Source of the DNA: Acidobacteriota bacterium
Lineage (GTDB): Bacteria > Acidobacteriota > Blastocatellia > Pyrinomonadales > Pyrinomonadaceae
Length of the DNA stretch: 5,861 nt
Assembly: GCA_019247865.1 (NCBI GenBank)
Contig: JAFBAJ010000035.1
Location: 1-5,861, forward strand
Reading direction: 5' to 3'
The position numbers and the translations under genes were made by a program. The notes beneath the pieces were generated by a model, which was not told the DNA's origin, made no database searches, and saw only the letters and a list, made by a program, of their open reading frames with translations. Every line of letters begins with the position of its first letter. Position 1 is the stretch's first letter. This document shows, piece after piece, positions 5,839 through 5,861 of the stretch.

Positions 5839-5861
5839 GCGGGCAGGGACAAGCCCTGCCC
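5839..5861. repeat. Inverted copy of the GGGCAGGG hairpin, cut by the window edge
   Basis: The reverse complement of these 23 nt matches 5736-5758 at 22 of 23 positions, the one difference lying in the loop. The two copies face each other and bound a 126-bp unit (5736-5861) with terminal inverted repeats, each end itself a hairpin, as in MITE-like elements. The element may continue beyond the window. The interior (5778-5838) holds no recognisable gene. Confidence 0.7.

Overview
The window is a GC-rich bacterial chromosome segment with scattered dyad-symmetric intergenic repeats and one AT-rich insert. The gene style (multi-GAF histidine kinase, REC-GGDEF regulator, HxlR regulator) and the repeat families (GCGCAAAG-type, AGCTCCGTCGGAGC-type, CAGTGGTCAG-type, GGGCAGGG-type) remind me of Acidobacteriota, particularly Blastocatellia-like genomes. 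That placement is an impression from pattern memory and no marker gene supports it.

Layout. Positions 1-871 are a degraded-looking zone. A near-perfect inverted repeat (31-104) runs into a short multi-pass membrane protein ORF (68-586) that resembles an N-terminally truncated, internally shortened GT39/ArnT-type glycosyltransferase. A 154-bp nested palindrome (607-760) follows, then a short open stretch (761-871) in the same frame as the membrane ORF. Positions 872-1489 are AT-rich and encode a small HEPN-like protein with an R-x4-H motif. Its N-terminus is unclear, and a frameshift near 900 is possible. Convergent to it, on the minus strand, is an HxlR-family regulator (1555-1998) with an N-terminal cysteine and an unusual C-terminal four-cysteine cluster. 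A 288-bp divergent intergenic region follows.

Positions 2287-5728 hold the functional core: a soluble histidine kinase with three GAF domains (2287-4656), then a REC-GGDEF diguanylate cyclase response regulator (4754-5728). They are on the same strand, 97 bp apart, and an 82-bp inverted repeat fills most of the gap. The likely pathway is a cytoplasmic signal sensed by the GAF domains, autophosphorylation of the kinase at His568, transfer to Asp66 of the regulator, and cyclic di-GMP synthesis. The pairing is inferred from adjacency.

The window ends in two hairpins directly after the cyclase gene, plus an inverted copy of the first hairpin at the right edge. No tRNA, rRNA, CRISPR array, transposase or phage gene was seen. 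I do not see a clearly new multi-gene system. The best leads are the HEPN island, the cysteine-tailed HxlR regulator and the dyad repeats at gene boundaries.
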